Below the pieces are notes generated by a model that saw only the letters and a list, made by a program, of their open reading frames with translations, did not search any database and had not been told where the DNA came from. A stretch of DNA of 28,997 bases from Methanomicrobiales archaeon (GTDB lineage Archaea; Halobacteriota; Syntropharchaeia; Alkanophagales; Methanospirareceae): contig QEXZ01000006.1 of assembly GCA_003160755.1 (NCBI GenBank), forward strand, positions 1 through 28,997, in the 5' to 3' direction. Made by a program: the position numbers and the translations under genes. Positions 12,518 through 20,465 of this stretch are shown one piece after another. Each line of letters opens with the position of its first letter. The stretch's first letter is position 1.

Positions 12518-14865
12518 GTGCCGCTATATTCCGCACACAAGACCTCTTTTATATGTTCGGCTGTCTTTTTACCCACGTGTTCTACCTCCATCAATTCCTC
12601 CTTTGACGCCGTTAAAATGCCTTCTACCGTTTTAAATCGTCTTAACAGATTCCTTGTCGTTACAATACCGATGTTAGACAATGCAGAGATGAGATATTCC
12701 TGCTGCTCCCTTAAAGATGCCGAAGGTTTCTTACCGTGCGGATTCACCTCCGTTTTGTTCGGCAGTTGCTCACGCTTTGCAATCACGTAAATCAACGATG
12801 CCGTGTCTGCTTCGTCCCTTGTTTGTAGTATAGGAACAGAGAAATCAATCGCTATGGTAGCCATTACAGCCCTCACCACATTTGGATGCACATTCCTCTG
12901 CCCATAAATTGATTCCCCCTCAATAACGAGCAAGGGGTTTTCGTACTCGCTCTTCATTCGGTGTATCTGGTCGAACAAATTCCTGCGTTTGTTTATCAGC
13001 GAATCAAGGAAATCAAGCGTTGTTTTCCGCTCTATACAAACCCTATCTGAGACAACGTAGTCGCCAATCTCCAAATTCTGCAATTTCAGGTCCACACCTG
13101 CTTTCGCCAGGAACTTCGCCACTCCCGACCGCGTCTCTCGCATGTCTACAAAGATGGCTAATTGCAATGGCTCCGCCCCAAACTCGGTTATCTGTCTTTG
13201 TTTTTGCTCCTCTTTTTGTTCACGATGCAGTAGTTTGACTTTGACTTTATCCTCTAAATTCGCTTTCACTTTCGCCGTTACTGTTTCAGCAACTTCATTC
13301 CCTATCCCGCCGTCCCCGCTGAGTTCACTTATCCTTCTCCTCATTGCCTGCTCCTTGCTCCTGCTGAGCCAGTAATATCCTTCATCTCTCGTTCCTTTTG
13401 CAATAAGCACGATTATTTTGCCTATTTTTTTCCTCGCAGTCCTTCCTTTTCTTTGTATGCTTCTTATCGCAGAAGGAATGGGCTCGTAGAACAGCACGAG
13501 GTCGGTCGCGGGGATATCCAGTCCCTCCTCAGCCACGGAAGTGGCAACCAAAACGTTGTAGACACCTTCTTTAAACTTATTTATTATTTCTACCTGCTCT
13601 TTTTGCGTTAATCCCTTATCGCCCACTTTTGATGCCTGTCCGATGAACTTAACCGCTTTTATTCCCGCCTTTTCTGCATTCAACCTGTGCAACGTTGATA
13701 TAATCATCTCCGCCGTATCGCGGTAGTTAGCGAATACAATTATTCTTGTAGCGGGATTAACACGGGTTTCCTCCTGCAGTATCCTTACCAGGGCGTTCAG
13801 CTTTGGATGCTCACCTTCGTATGATGCCACCATGGACATCACATCCACGAACTTCGTATCCTTAAGCAACCGCTTTGCTGCCTTGCTCCCCTCTTTTGAA
13901 AGTGCTTCGCTCTTCAGCCGGTCAAAATATTTTCTCACTGCGAAAATGCCCTGCGTCTCTATCAACTCAATCGCATGTTTTAGCTTCAATACTTCCGCTT
14001 GCAATGACAACGCCTTGTATAAGTCCGCATGCTTCCATTTTGCCAGTTGAATCTCTATTATCCGCCTTAATTGTAAAAGCTCTGTTTTTGATACGTCCCT
14101 GCCCTTCTTCTTCTTTCTTATGAACCCGAGCTTTTGTAATTCCTTTAATCGCGTTTCCAGTACCTCATCCAGCACTCGTTTCAGGCGCTTTATCTCTTCA
14201 GGGACTTCCACACTACGCCATTCAAAGTTCTTCTTGAATACATAAGGGGCTACGTCGTGGTCGTATTCCGTCCTGCTTTCCACATGCTTTACGCCTAAGG
14301 AAGTGCAAATTTCCCTTATCTTCTCTCTGTCACTGCCAGGAGAAGCGGTCATCCCCAATACCCGCGGCTCTTTCGCCTGTTCATAATATTTCTCCGCTAT
14401 GTATACATACGAGTAGTTTCCCACTGCGCGGTGACATTCATCGAGTATTAGCAGCGCTATATCGCGGAGGGAGACCCGGTTGCTCAGTAAATCGTTTTCT
14501 ATTACCTGTGGCGTGGAAACGACTATATTTGCAGCGTCCCATAACTTTTCTCGTTTATCCGCCGATATAGTACCCGTGAACGTTTGTATACGAGAAGCAT
14601 CAAGGGTCATCACATCTTTTAAAAACACCGAATGCTGTTCGACTAAAGGTCTCGTAGGAGCGAGGAAAAGAATCTTCCCCTTCCTCAGCCGGTCTATCAG
14701 AACAAAAAGAGCTATGGTCGTCTTACCCAGGCCAGTAGGCAAAACAACCATCAATGAGTCCTTCTTACCTGTTTCTGCAATAGAAATCTGGTATTTTCTC
14801 TGCTCTACCACCGCTTCCTTTAAAAGAGGATGTGATACGAATTTTGATGCTTGTGGGGTATGCAT
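12514..14865 (-). CDS. hef: Hef: SF2 helicase fused to XPF-type nuclease
   Basis: The protein has 783 residues, the size of archaeal Hef. Residues 20-500 are a FANCM-like SF2 helicase: Walker A PTGLGKTT (43-50), DECH box (142-145), TASPGS (173-178), an inserted helical domain (about 220-340), then VATSVAEEGLDIP (440-452) and QRKGRTAR (471-478). Residues 565-700 are the XPF nuclease: D574, GDY at 601-603 and the catalytic E612-R613-K614-x3-D618. Residues 725-780 form tandem helix-hairpin-helix motifs (ALSNIGIVTTRNLL; VEHVGKKTAEHI). Hef processes stalled forks and branched DNA. All catalytic motifs are intact. It is convergent with DUF655, sharing TTAA at the two stops. Confidence 0.97.
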   Translation of the reverse strand: MHTPQASKFVSHPLLKEAVVEQRKYQISIAETGKKDSLMVVLPTGLGKTTIALFVLIDRLRKGKILFLAPTRPLVEQHSVFLKDVMTLDASRIQTFTGTISADKREKLWDAANIVVSTPQVIENDLLSNRVSLRDIALLILDECHRAVGNYSYVYIAEKYYEQAKEPRVLGMTASPGSDREKIREICTSLGVKHVESRTEYDHDVAPYVFKKNFEWRSVEVPEEIKRLKRVLDEVLETRLKELQKLGFIRKKKKGRDVSKTELLQLRRIIEIQLAKWKHADLYKALSLQAEVLKLKHAIELIETQGIFAVRKYFDRLKSEALSKEGSKAAKRLLKDTKFVDVMSMVASYEGEHPKLNALVRILQEETRVNPATRIIVFANYRDTAEMIISTLHRLNAEKAGIKAVKFIGQASKVGDKGLTQKEQVEIINKFKEGVYNVLVATSVAEEGLDIPATDLVLFYEPIPSAIRSIQRKGRTARKKIGKIIVLIAKGTRDEGYYWLSRSKEQAMRRRISELSGDGGIGNEVAETVTAKVKANLEDKVKVKLLHREQKEEQKQRQITEFGAEPLQLAIFVDMRETRSGVAKFLAKAGVDLKLQNLEIGDYVVSDRVCIERKTTLDFLDSLINKRRNLFDQIHRMKSEYENPLLVIEGESIYGQRNVHPNVVRAVMATIAIDFSVPILQTRDEADTASLIYVIAKREQLPNKTEVNPHGKKPSASLREQQEYLISALSNIGIVTTRNLLRRFKTVEGILTASKEELMEVEHVGKKTAEHIKEVLCAEYSGT

Positions 14866-14956
14866 AAGAATAAATATACAGAGAGCTAAATAAATTTTAT
14901 TAGATTAGTGCTACATAGAGAGTGAGAGGTTAAAGTTAAAGAGAGGGGAAGAAAAA

Positions 14957-15352
14957 ATGCGAGGTGGATTTAGAAAGGGGGTAAACCTGAGCCCTAAGAA
15001 ATTAGACCAGATGATGAAGCAAGTGGGTCTAAGCGTAGAAGAGATGAACGACGTGGAAGAAGTAGTGATAAAAACAGCCGATGCAGAACTCGTTTTTGAA
15101 GATGCTTCCGTTACGATTATGGATGCTCAGGGCTCGAAGATGTATCAAATAACGGGTACACCGGTAAAACGCCCTAAGCGCGAATTGGCGCCTGAGCAGG
15201 AAGAGGAACATGAAGTGAGTATCTCTGCTGAAGATGTGGAAATAGTGGTGGAAAAAGCGGGTTGCAGTGCGGAAGAGGCAAAAGCCACGCTAATCGAGAC
15301 ACGAGGTGATTTAGCAGAGGCTATATCCCGGCTTTGCGAGAATGAGGAATGA
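14957..15352 (+). CDS. Archaeal nascent polypeptide-associated complex protein (aNAC)
   Basis: The protein has 131 residues. The N-terminal LSPKKLDQMMKQVGLS leads into the NAC beta-barrel (about 15-70, with TADAELVFEDASVTIMD and MYQITG). After a Lys/Glu linker, the UBA domain occupies about 88-131 (VEIVVEKAGCSAEEAKATL, then TRGDLAEAI). The homodimer binds ribosomes at the tunnel exit and contacts nascent chains. The stop overlaps the NAD kinase start by ATGA (15349-15352), so the two are translationally coupled. The promoter region upstream (14880-14956) is shared with divergent hef. Confidence 0.95.
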   Translation: MRGGFRKGVNLSPKKLDQMMKQVGLSVEEMNDVEEVVIKTADAELVFEDASVTIMDAQGSKMYQITGTPVKRPKRELAPEQEEEHEVSISAEDVEIVVEKAGCSAEEAKATLIETRGDLAEAISRLCENEE

Positions 15353-16185
15353 ATTCAACTCAGCCGAAACGAATTGGGATGGTGTGCAGGGGCGAGGAGC
15401 GAGACGTAGCAGTATTAAAGCGTCTGATTGAGTGCGCGGATAAAAAAGCCGAAGTCGTGCTGGATAGAGAGACGGCGAAAAAGCTCAAAAAAGAAAACCA
15501 AGGCGTGAAAGTAGAAGAGATGTCGGTGGATTTTTTGATTTGCGTTGGTGGTGACGGCACGATTCTAAGAACGCTTCATTATTTGAAAACTCCTACGCCT
15601 GTATTAGGCATAAATATGGGTGCTATCGGATTTTTAGCGGAGGTGCAGCCAGAAGATGCGGTTTCTGTACTCACAGAGCTATTAGAAGGGTTTACGGTAG
15701 AGAAGCGAGAGCGACTTTCGGTGGAGCTAAAAGGCGAAAGAGGAGGGATACCCTATGCGATGAACGAAGCGGTAATAATAACGTCAAAACCAGGGAAAAT
15801 GCTGCATTTCGCTATTTTTGTGGATGGTGAAGAGTTAGAACGACTAAGGGCAGATGGTGTTGTTTTCTCAACGCCCACAGGAAGCACTGCGTATGCGATG
15901 TCCGCTGGCGGGCCAATAGTGGACCCAAAAGTAGATGCGACCATAATAGTGCCAATTGCACCTTTTAAACTCTCTGCAAGACCTACTATCGTAGATATAA
16001 ACACAGTGGTAAGTTTAGAGCTTCTGGGGATGAAGGAAGCAGAATTAGTCATAGATGGGCAGTTTTACAGGAAGATGGGCAAAGAAGAGAGGATAAGCAT
16101 TACGCGGGGAGAACCTGCTTTTTTTGTGAAAATAGAGGATAGGCATTTTTTAAAACTCCAGGATAAATTGCGAAGTGAGTGGTAA
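15349..16185 (+). CDS. nadK: NAD kinase
   Basis: The protein has 278 residues. Family motifs are GGDGT (67-71) in LICVGGDGTILRTLHY, GINMGAIGFLAEV (87-99), the NE pair (139-140) in AMNEAVI, and TPTGSTAYAMSAGGPIV (175-191). The enzyme phosphorylates NAD to NADP; archaeal members may use ATP or polyphosphate. It is coupled to aNAC by a four-base overlap. The 3' end faces the PAN gene across an 80-bp convergent spacer with an 8-bp inverted repeat. No anomalies were seen. Confidence 0.95.
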   Translation: MNSTQPKRIGMVCRGEERDVAVLKRLIECADKKAEVVLDRETAKKLKKENQGVKVEEMSVDFLICVGGDGTILRTLHYLKTPTPVLGINMGAIGFLAEVQPEDAVSVLTELLEGFTVEKRERLSVELKGERGGIPYAMNEAVIITSKPGKMLHFAIFVDGEELERLRADGVVFSTPTGSTAYAMSAGGPIVDPKVDATIIVPIAPFKLSARPTIVDINTVVSLELLGMKEAELVIDGQFYRKMGKEERISITRGEPAFFVKIEDRHFLKLQDKLRSEW

Positions 16186-16226
16186 CAAAACTTTTTTGCA
16201 CGCAAAAACCTTTACTAAAGATGTAC

Positions 16227-16260
16227 GTTTCTTTGGTCAACCCCTCTTTTCTAAAGAAAC
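16227..16260. terminator. Inverted repeat between convergent nadK and PAN genes
   Basis: GTTTCTTT (16227-16234) and AAAGAAAC (16253-16260) make an 8-bp stem with an 18-nt loop. It lies just before the PAN stop. An oligo-T run (about 16191-16196) right after the nadK stop may end that transcript. Bidirectional termination is likely but unproven. Confidence 0.4.
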
Positions 16261-16264
16261 ATTG

Positions 16265-17554
16265 TTAGGCGAACATCGCGCCCGTCTCCTTAGTGTATAG
16301 ATGTGGTTTCTGCTCGTTCCCTATCATCTTCGTTATTGCTTGCTCGAATTCTCCCATTTCTATTGATTCCTTATTCCTTTTCACTGCGTACATGCCCGCT
16401 TCGGTGGCTATTGCCTTTATATCAGCACCTGTGGCATTTTCAGTAAGTGCCGCCAGATGATCTAATTCTACATCCTTTCCTAATTTCATCTTAGACGTGT
16501 GTATGCGGAATATTTCCTCCCTCGCTTCCCTATCAGGCGCAGGTATTTCGATGATACGGTCAAATCGGCCGGGTCGAAGTAAAGCAGGGTCGAGAATATC
16601 GGGTCGGTTTGTCGCAGCTATTATTCTCACATCACCTCTTGGATTGAACCCATCAATCTCGGCTAAAAGCTGCATCATCGTGCGCTGTACTTCACGCTCA
16701 CCTGACGCGCCGTCCTCTACTCTGCGAGCCGCTACTGCATCTAACTCGTCAATAAACAGTATGGTAGGGGCTTTTTCCTTTGCCAGTGCAAAAAGCTCCC
16801 GCACCAATCTCGCACCTTCACCGATATATTTCTGCACCAGTTCAGAACCAACGACGCGTATGAAAGTAGCAGATGTACGGTTTGCAACTGCTTTTGCAAG
16901 CAGCGTTTTCCCCGTGCCGGGCAATCCCGTCAGAAGAACACCTTTTGGTGGCTCCACACCTATGCGTTCAAATTGCTCTGGAGCTGTAAGTGGCAGCTCG
17001 GCTACTTCTTTTAGTTCCTCTATCTGCTTATTTAACCCGCCTATCATATTGTAATCTACTTCGGGTGATTCTATCAGTTCCATACCATACACAGAAGGGT
17101 CCTTTGACGAAGGAAGTACGCTAACCACAGCCAACGACTGCGGATTCAGCCCCACTTGCGTGCCGGGAGCAGCTTCTTTGGGGTCTATAGACTGCGAGTA
17201 ATTTACGACGAATTTTGGCCCTGCGCTGCTCCTTACCTCTATCCTTTTATTATCTATTACATCCACAACAGTTCCTATTATCAGAGGAGGAGTACGCAGC
17301 TTTTCTATCTCTGCCCTCAACTTCTTTATCTCGCGCTCATACCGATTTTTCAGCTCCTCTCGATACATTCCTTCTCGCTCTAACTTCTGCACCCTATCCG
17401 TCAGCTGGTTGTTTAATTCCTCTAACCGTCGCACCATATCCGCCAGGTATCTGGGATAATCACCGCCGCCGTAGGCCGCACCTGCATCTGCGCTTGCACC
17501 CACACTGCTACTGCGGCTACTGTTGCTATTACCACTGCTAACGCTCGCTTTCAT
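16265..17554 (-). CDS. pan: Proteasome-activating nucleotidase (PAN)
   Basis: ATG 17554 gives 429 residues. A GTG seven codons upstream (17575) would add IVIVV and is less likely. After a Ser/Gly-rich N-terminus comes a coiled coil (about 33-87), an OB ring domain (about 88-150) and one AAA+ module: Walker A GLPGTGKT (210-217), Walker B ILFIDELDA, the pore-loop KYIGEGARLVREL and sensor AATNRPDILDPALLRPGRFDR. PAN unfolds proteins and feeds the 20S proteasome. The last residues are AMFA. The HbYX gate-opening motif of PAN (for example LYR) would here be Met-Phe-Ala, with Phe in place of Tyr. No 20S subunit gene is nearby. Confidence 0.96.
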   Translation of the reverse strand: MKASVSSGNSNSSRSSSVGASADAGAAYGGGDYPRYLADMVRRLEELNNQLTDRVQKLEREGMYREELKNRYEREIKKLRAEIEKLRTPPLIIGTVVDVIDNKRIEVRSSAGPKFVVNYSQSIDPKEAAPGTQVGLNPQSLAVVSVLPSSKDPSVYGMELIESPEVDYNMIGGLNKQIEELKEVAELPLTAPEQFERIGVEPPKGVLLTGLPGTGKTLLAKAVANRTSATFIRVVGSELVQKYIGEGARLVRELFALAKEKAPTILFIDELDAVAARRVEDGASGEREVQRTMMQLLAEIDGFNPRGDVRIIAATNRPDILDPALLRPGRFDRIIEIPAPDREAREEIFRIHTSKMKLGKDVELDHLAALTENATGADIKAIATEAGMYAVKRNKESIEMGEFEQAITKMIGNEQKPHLYTKETGAMFA

Positions 17555-17641
17555 TTTGACCACAATCACAATCACAATTAATATTTACTTCTCTACTTCA
17601 CTCCTATATAAATGAAACATCTTCAAGAAAAAATAAATCGT

Positions 17642-17806
17642 TGACACAGATTAACGCTTGTGGGCTCTGCCCACATCACCGCAAGCCCTGAAAGGGCTTA
17701 ATTAACACAGATGATAAGAATCAACAAACACGGTTAAACTAAGCTAAATCTGTGTAAATCTGTGTCTTAAATAGAAGGAAGTTATACTTTATATACAATA
17801 AAAAAG
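17642..17806 (+). repeat. Dispersed repeat with hairpin module inserted (copy B) and promoter-like end
   Basis: Left arm GACACAGATTAACGC (17643-17657) is followed by the module 17658-17700 (GTGGGC-TCT-GCCCAC and AAGCCCT-GAA-AGGGCTT). Then come ATTAACACAGATGATAAG and GGTTAAACTAAGC, and inverted arms AAATCTGTGT twice. The end, GGAAGTTATACTTTATATAC (17778-17797), is TATA-like and stands 15 bp before the MBF1 start, so the repeat probably supplies that promoter. The rest of 17576-17812 holds only A/T-rich PAN promoter sequence. Confidence 0.7.
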
Positions 17807-17812
17807 GAACAA

Positions 17813-18268
17813 ATGGAAATAAAATCCAAGGCACAGTGCGAGATATGCGGCACGGAAATAAAAGGTGAGGTATACCGCATAAGAATAGATGCGTCAGAGT
17901 TGAGCGTTTGTAAATCCTGCGCACGACTCGGAACACTTGTAGTGGAAGCCAAGAAAGGAAAAGAAGTGCTGGAACCGCAGCACACTAATTCCAATGTCAA
18001 TGCACAGCCCAAAAGAAAACCGGTATCGGAATTATATACGCAAATTGACCACGAGATAGAAGCGGAGATGGAAATTGATGCGGTGGAAGAGGATTATGGG
18101 CGGAAGATAAAAGAAGCGAGAGAAAAGGCAGGGCTGAAACAAGCAGAACTTGCACAGAGGATAAATGAAAAGCACTCGTTGCTACGGAAGATAGAAAATG
18201 AGGAGCTAATGCCAGGCGAAGAGATAAGGGAAAAAATCGAGCGTGCGCTTAAAGGCTTTTTTGCTTGA
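17813..18268 (+). CDS. MBF1-like transcription factor (zinc ribbon plus XRE helix-turn-helix)
   Basis: The protein has 151 residues. The N-terminal zinc ribbon is C9-x2-C12 ... C33-x2-C36 (QCEICG, VCKSCARLG). A linker (about 45-90) with polar, acidic sequence follows, then the XRE/Cro HTH at about 95-150 (YGRKIKEAREKAGLKQAELAQRI ... LLRKIENEELMP). This layout is that of archaeal multiprotein bridging factor 1 (TIGR00270), a TBP-interacting or ribosome-associated regulator. The upstream repeat carries its likely promoter. The stop is 9 bp from the stop of the convergent membrane-protein gene. Confidence 0.95.
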   Translation: MEIKSKAQCEICGTEIKGEVYRIRIDASELSVCKSCARLGTLVVEAKKGKEVLEPQHTNSNVNAQPKRKPVSELYTQIDHEIEAEMEIDAVEEDYGRKIKEAREKAGLKQAELAQRINEKHSLLRKIENEELMPGEEIREKIERALKGFFA

Positions 18269-18277
18269 GCGTTTCAT

Positions 18278-18730
18278 TTACGTTGTTTCACGAGGTTTTA
18301 ACAGGCTGAGAACGGTCATGCTGACAATTATGCATATCGCTAACGTAGAAATGAGCACTTCCATTCCTCCAACTGCGTGAATGCCGCCTCGTTGTATGAA
18401 TTTTATACCTGCCAACGTTGTAACGAAAGCAAAAGTTGCACATACGGCGAGGAACAAGCCTTTAAGAAGCGATTGATAGCCCTCTTCCCATCTCCTCTTC
18501 TTCTTCATCCGCTCCTTTTCTCTCTCTTTCGACTCATAAAACACGGTGAAAATAACGAAGAAGACCGCGAGAAGCAACAAAATAAAGTGTCTGGGAATTG
18601 TTTTCTCGCCCTGTGGAAAAGACATCAAGCCAAAAGCTATGAAAAGCATGAGCCCTGCGAGTGCGGTTGACAGAGCAAGCGTTTCCAGATATTTTTTATA
18701 GCTCTCTATCCCTTTTAGTTTTGATAACAT
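18278..18730 (-). CDS. Four-helix membrane protein of unknown function
   Basis: The protein has 150 residues. Four hydrophobic segments are visible: about 18-40, 47-66, 88-109 and 119-143. A strongly basic and acidic loop (about 67-85, KEREKERMKKKRR) separates helices 2 and 3. Both termini are therefore probably cytoplasmic. The two halves are each a helical pair, possibly an old duplication. I do not recognise the family. It is convergent with MBF1 and divergent from cfbE, and its upstream sequence carries GAAGTTATACCTTACATAA, related to the apgM and MBF1 promoter-like element. Confidence 0.75.
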   Translation of the reverse strand: MLSKLKGIESYKKYLETLALSTALAGLMLFIAFGLMSFPQGEKTIPRHFILLLLAVFFVIFTVFYESKEREKERMKKKRRWEEGYQSLLKGLFLAVCATFAFVTTLAGIKFIQRGGIHAVGGMEVLISTLAICIIVSMTVLSLLKPRETT

Positions 18731-18800
18731 TTTTCTTCTCTCGTTGTATATTATGTAAGGTATAACTTCTTTCTATTCTTTTTTAAAAGAAATCAAAAAT

Positions 18801-20162
18801 ATGAACCTAAAAGAAGCCACAAGGATATTGGTTTTAGACACCATTCACGGAGCGGAAATCATTGCAGAAGAGCTAAAGGGACTTGGGAAACAAGCAGAGG
18901 TGTTCGACCCATACCATCAGACCTTTTCTAAAGCGTTGGATTACGACCTGGTTATCGCACCCGTTCACCTGAACCCAAACTTCGAGGTTGTAAAACAAGC
19001 TTTAAAGATGGAGGTACCTTTTATGAGCCATCACAAAGCGGTAAAAGAAATTGCAAGTCTGAAAAACCTGTTCAGCGATACAAAGGTGGTGGAAGTAACG
19101 GGGACGGTGGGGAAGACGGCGGTCTGCGAACTAATCTGCCAGCTGCTGAAAAACAAGAAGGTGAAGGTGCTTTCTCATACCAGTTCCGTTACAAGATTCC
19201 AATCGGCAGGGGAAGAGGTGCAATTCCCCAGAATCGGCGGTGCACCTGCGAACGTATTAAAAGTGATGCGCATAGCGAGCGAGAAGAAGTTGAAGCCGGA
19301 GATTGCAGTATTTGAAATTTCGCTTGGTTTAACGGGAATCGGCGATGTAGGTGTAATAACGAGTTTGGAAGCAGATTACAGGATTGCCGGAGGCACAAAA
19401 GACGCTTCTGCTGCGAAAATCGCCTCGATACAGAATTACGCAGACGAAATAGAAGGTAGAAACAGAAGTAGTGCCGTGATAGTCCTTCCAGATAGTTTCG
19501 CGGAAATGCCGGAAAACCGAAAAAATGAACTGAAAGGGTTCAGGTTCAATACGAACTTCTTTGGCGCCACGGCGAAGGCAAAAAACCTGTGGTTAGACGA
19601 TACCGAGCACAAGGTCTTTTTCGACGGGTTGAAAACGGTAAATGGTGATTCCGTAAGTGGCGGGATGAAATTCAATTTTGAAGCTGGATTCTACGGGGAC
19701 TATTACAGGAACAGTTTAGAAGCGTCGTTTTGCACGGTTTTGAGTCTTGGCATTCCACCAGAAAGGGTCAATACGGGCGACATTTCCGCAGTACGCGGCA
19801 GGCTGAAGGTTGAAAACCGAAAAGGGCGGTTTTTGATTGATAATTCCAATTCAGGCACAAAATTGACGTTCCTCGATGAGATAACGGAAATGGCACGGCG
19901 GTATTCTGATAGGATGATTCTGATTGTTGGTGTGGAGTCGGAATATGTGTGTGAAGGTGTGAACGAGGAAGAACTGAAAGAAGTGGTAGCGAATGCCGCC
20001 AGGGATTTCATTGAGATAATAATCGTGGGTGCGGAGTTCAAGGATAAAATCGAAGGTAAGACGGTGTTTTTTTCTGATACGCTGGATGCGGCGTTGGAGA
20101 AGGCGGTTAGCGATTCGGAAGAAGGTTCTGTGATTATTTCTAACGTAAAGACGTGGCGGTGA
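18801..20162 (+). CDS. cfbE: Coenzyme F430 synthetase (Mur ligase family)
   Basis: The protein has 453 residues. The N-terminal Rossmann-like region has ILVLDTIHGAEIIAEELKG (9-27). The P-loop is VTGTVGKTAV (99-108), as in MurD/MurF-like ligases. Further motifs are EISLGLTGIGDVGVIT (Mur ligase central region), VRGRLKVENRKGRFLIDNSNSG (C-terminal domain) and the ending SVIISNVKTWR. In methanogens CfbE activates 15,17(3)-seco-F430-17(3)-acid with ATP and closes the last ring to give F430, the nickel cofactor of methyl-coenzyme M reductase. The gene is alone; no other cfb gene is in the window. With marker 15 it is strong evidence for MCR chemistry in this organism. Confidence 0.92.
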   Translation: MNLKEATRILVLDTIHGAEIIAEELKGLGKQAEVFDPYHQTFSKALDYDLVIAPVHLNPNFEVVKQALKMEVPFMSHHKAVKEIASLKNLFSDTKVVEVTGTVGKTAVCELICQLLKNKKVKVLSHTSSVTRFQSAGEEVQFPRIGGAPANVLKVMRIASEKKLKPEIAVFEISLGLTGIGDVGVITSLEADYRIAGGTKDASAAKIASIQNYADEIEGRNRSSAVIVLPDSFAEMPENRKNELKGFRFNTNFFGATAKAKNLWLDDTEHKVFFDGLKTVNGDSVSGGMKFNFEAGFYGDYYRNSLEASFCTVLSLGIPPERVNTGDISAVRGRLKVENRKGRFLIDNSNSGTKLTFLDEITEMARRYSDRMILIVGVESEYVCEGVNEEELKEVVANAARDFIEIIIVGAEFKDKIEGKTVFFSDTLDAALEKAVSDSEEGSVIISNVKTWR

Positions 20163-20465
20163 TTATTGGCTGAAAGCGGTACGGTCTAAAAATCGAGTGA
20201 TATAATACCGCAGAGAGCGCAGAGTACGCAGCATTTTTAGTTACTCAGTCACGTACGTGTACGTATATATGGTAATTGCCCAATATCTTGTGGTATAAAT
20301 TCTAAGCACGAAACTCTAAATAAGACCTTACTGGGCTTGCGGAGTTACCGGGGCAGAGCCCCGGTCTAAACAAACTCCCATTAAACCCTTTCAGGGTTTG
20401 CGGGGACGTGGGCAGAGCCCACGATGCTTAGGAGTTAGGTTTTTCCGCTCTTTATTGAGCACATT
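20163..20465. other. Intergenic region of 303 bp with degenerate repeats
   Basis: No gene was found here. The first half contains a CCGCAGAGAGCGCAGAGTAC low-complexity tract (about 20207-20226) and the self-complementary ACGTACGTGTACGT (about 20251-20264). The second half is the hairpin cluster at 20347-20422. The last 40 bases adjoin the 3' end of the FKBP gene. Confidence 0.6.
20347..20422 (-). repeat. Hairpin module copy C with an extra, sequence-divergent hairpin
   Basis: Three hairpins are present: ACCGGGGC-AGA-GCCCCGGT (20347-20365), AAACCCT-TTC-AGGGTTT (20383-20399) and GTGGGC-AGA-GCCCAC (20408-20422). The last two are the standard module reversed. The first keeps the same triloop with a longer stem of different sequence. 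A partial GGGCTTGCGG just before it looks like the remnant of a second module. Confidence 0.7.
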
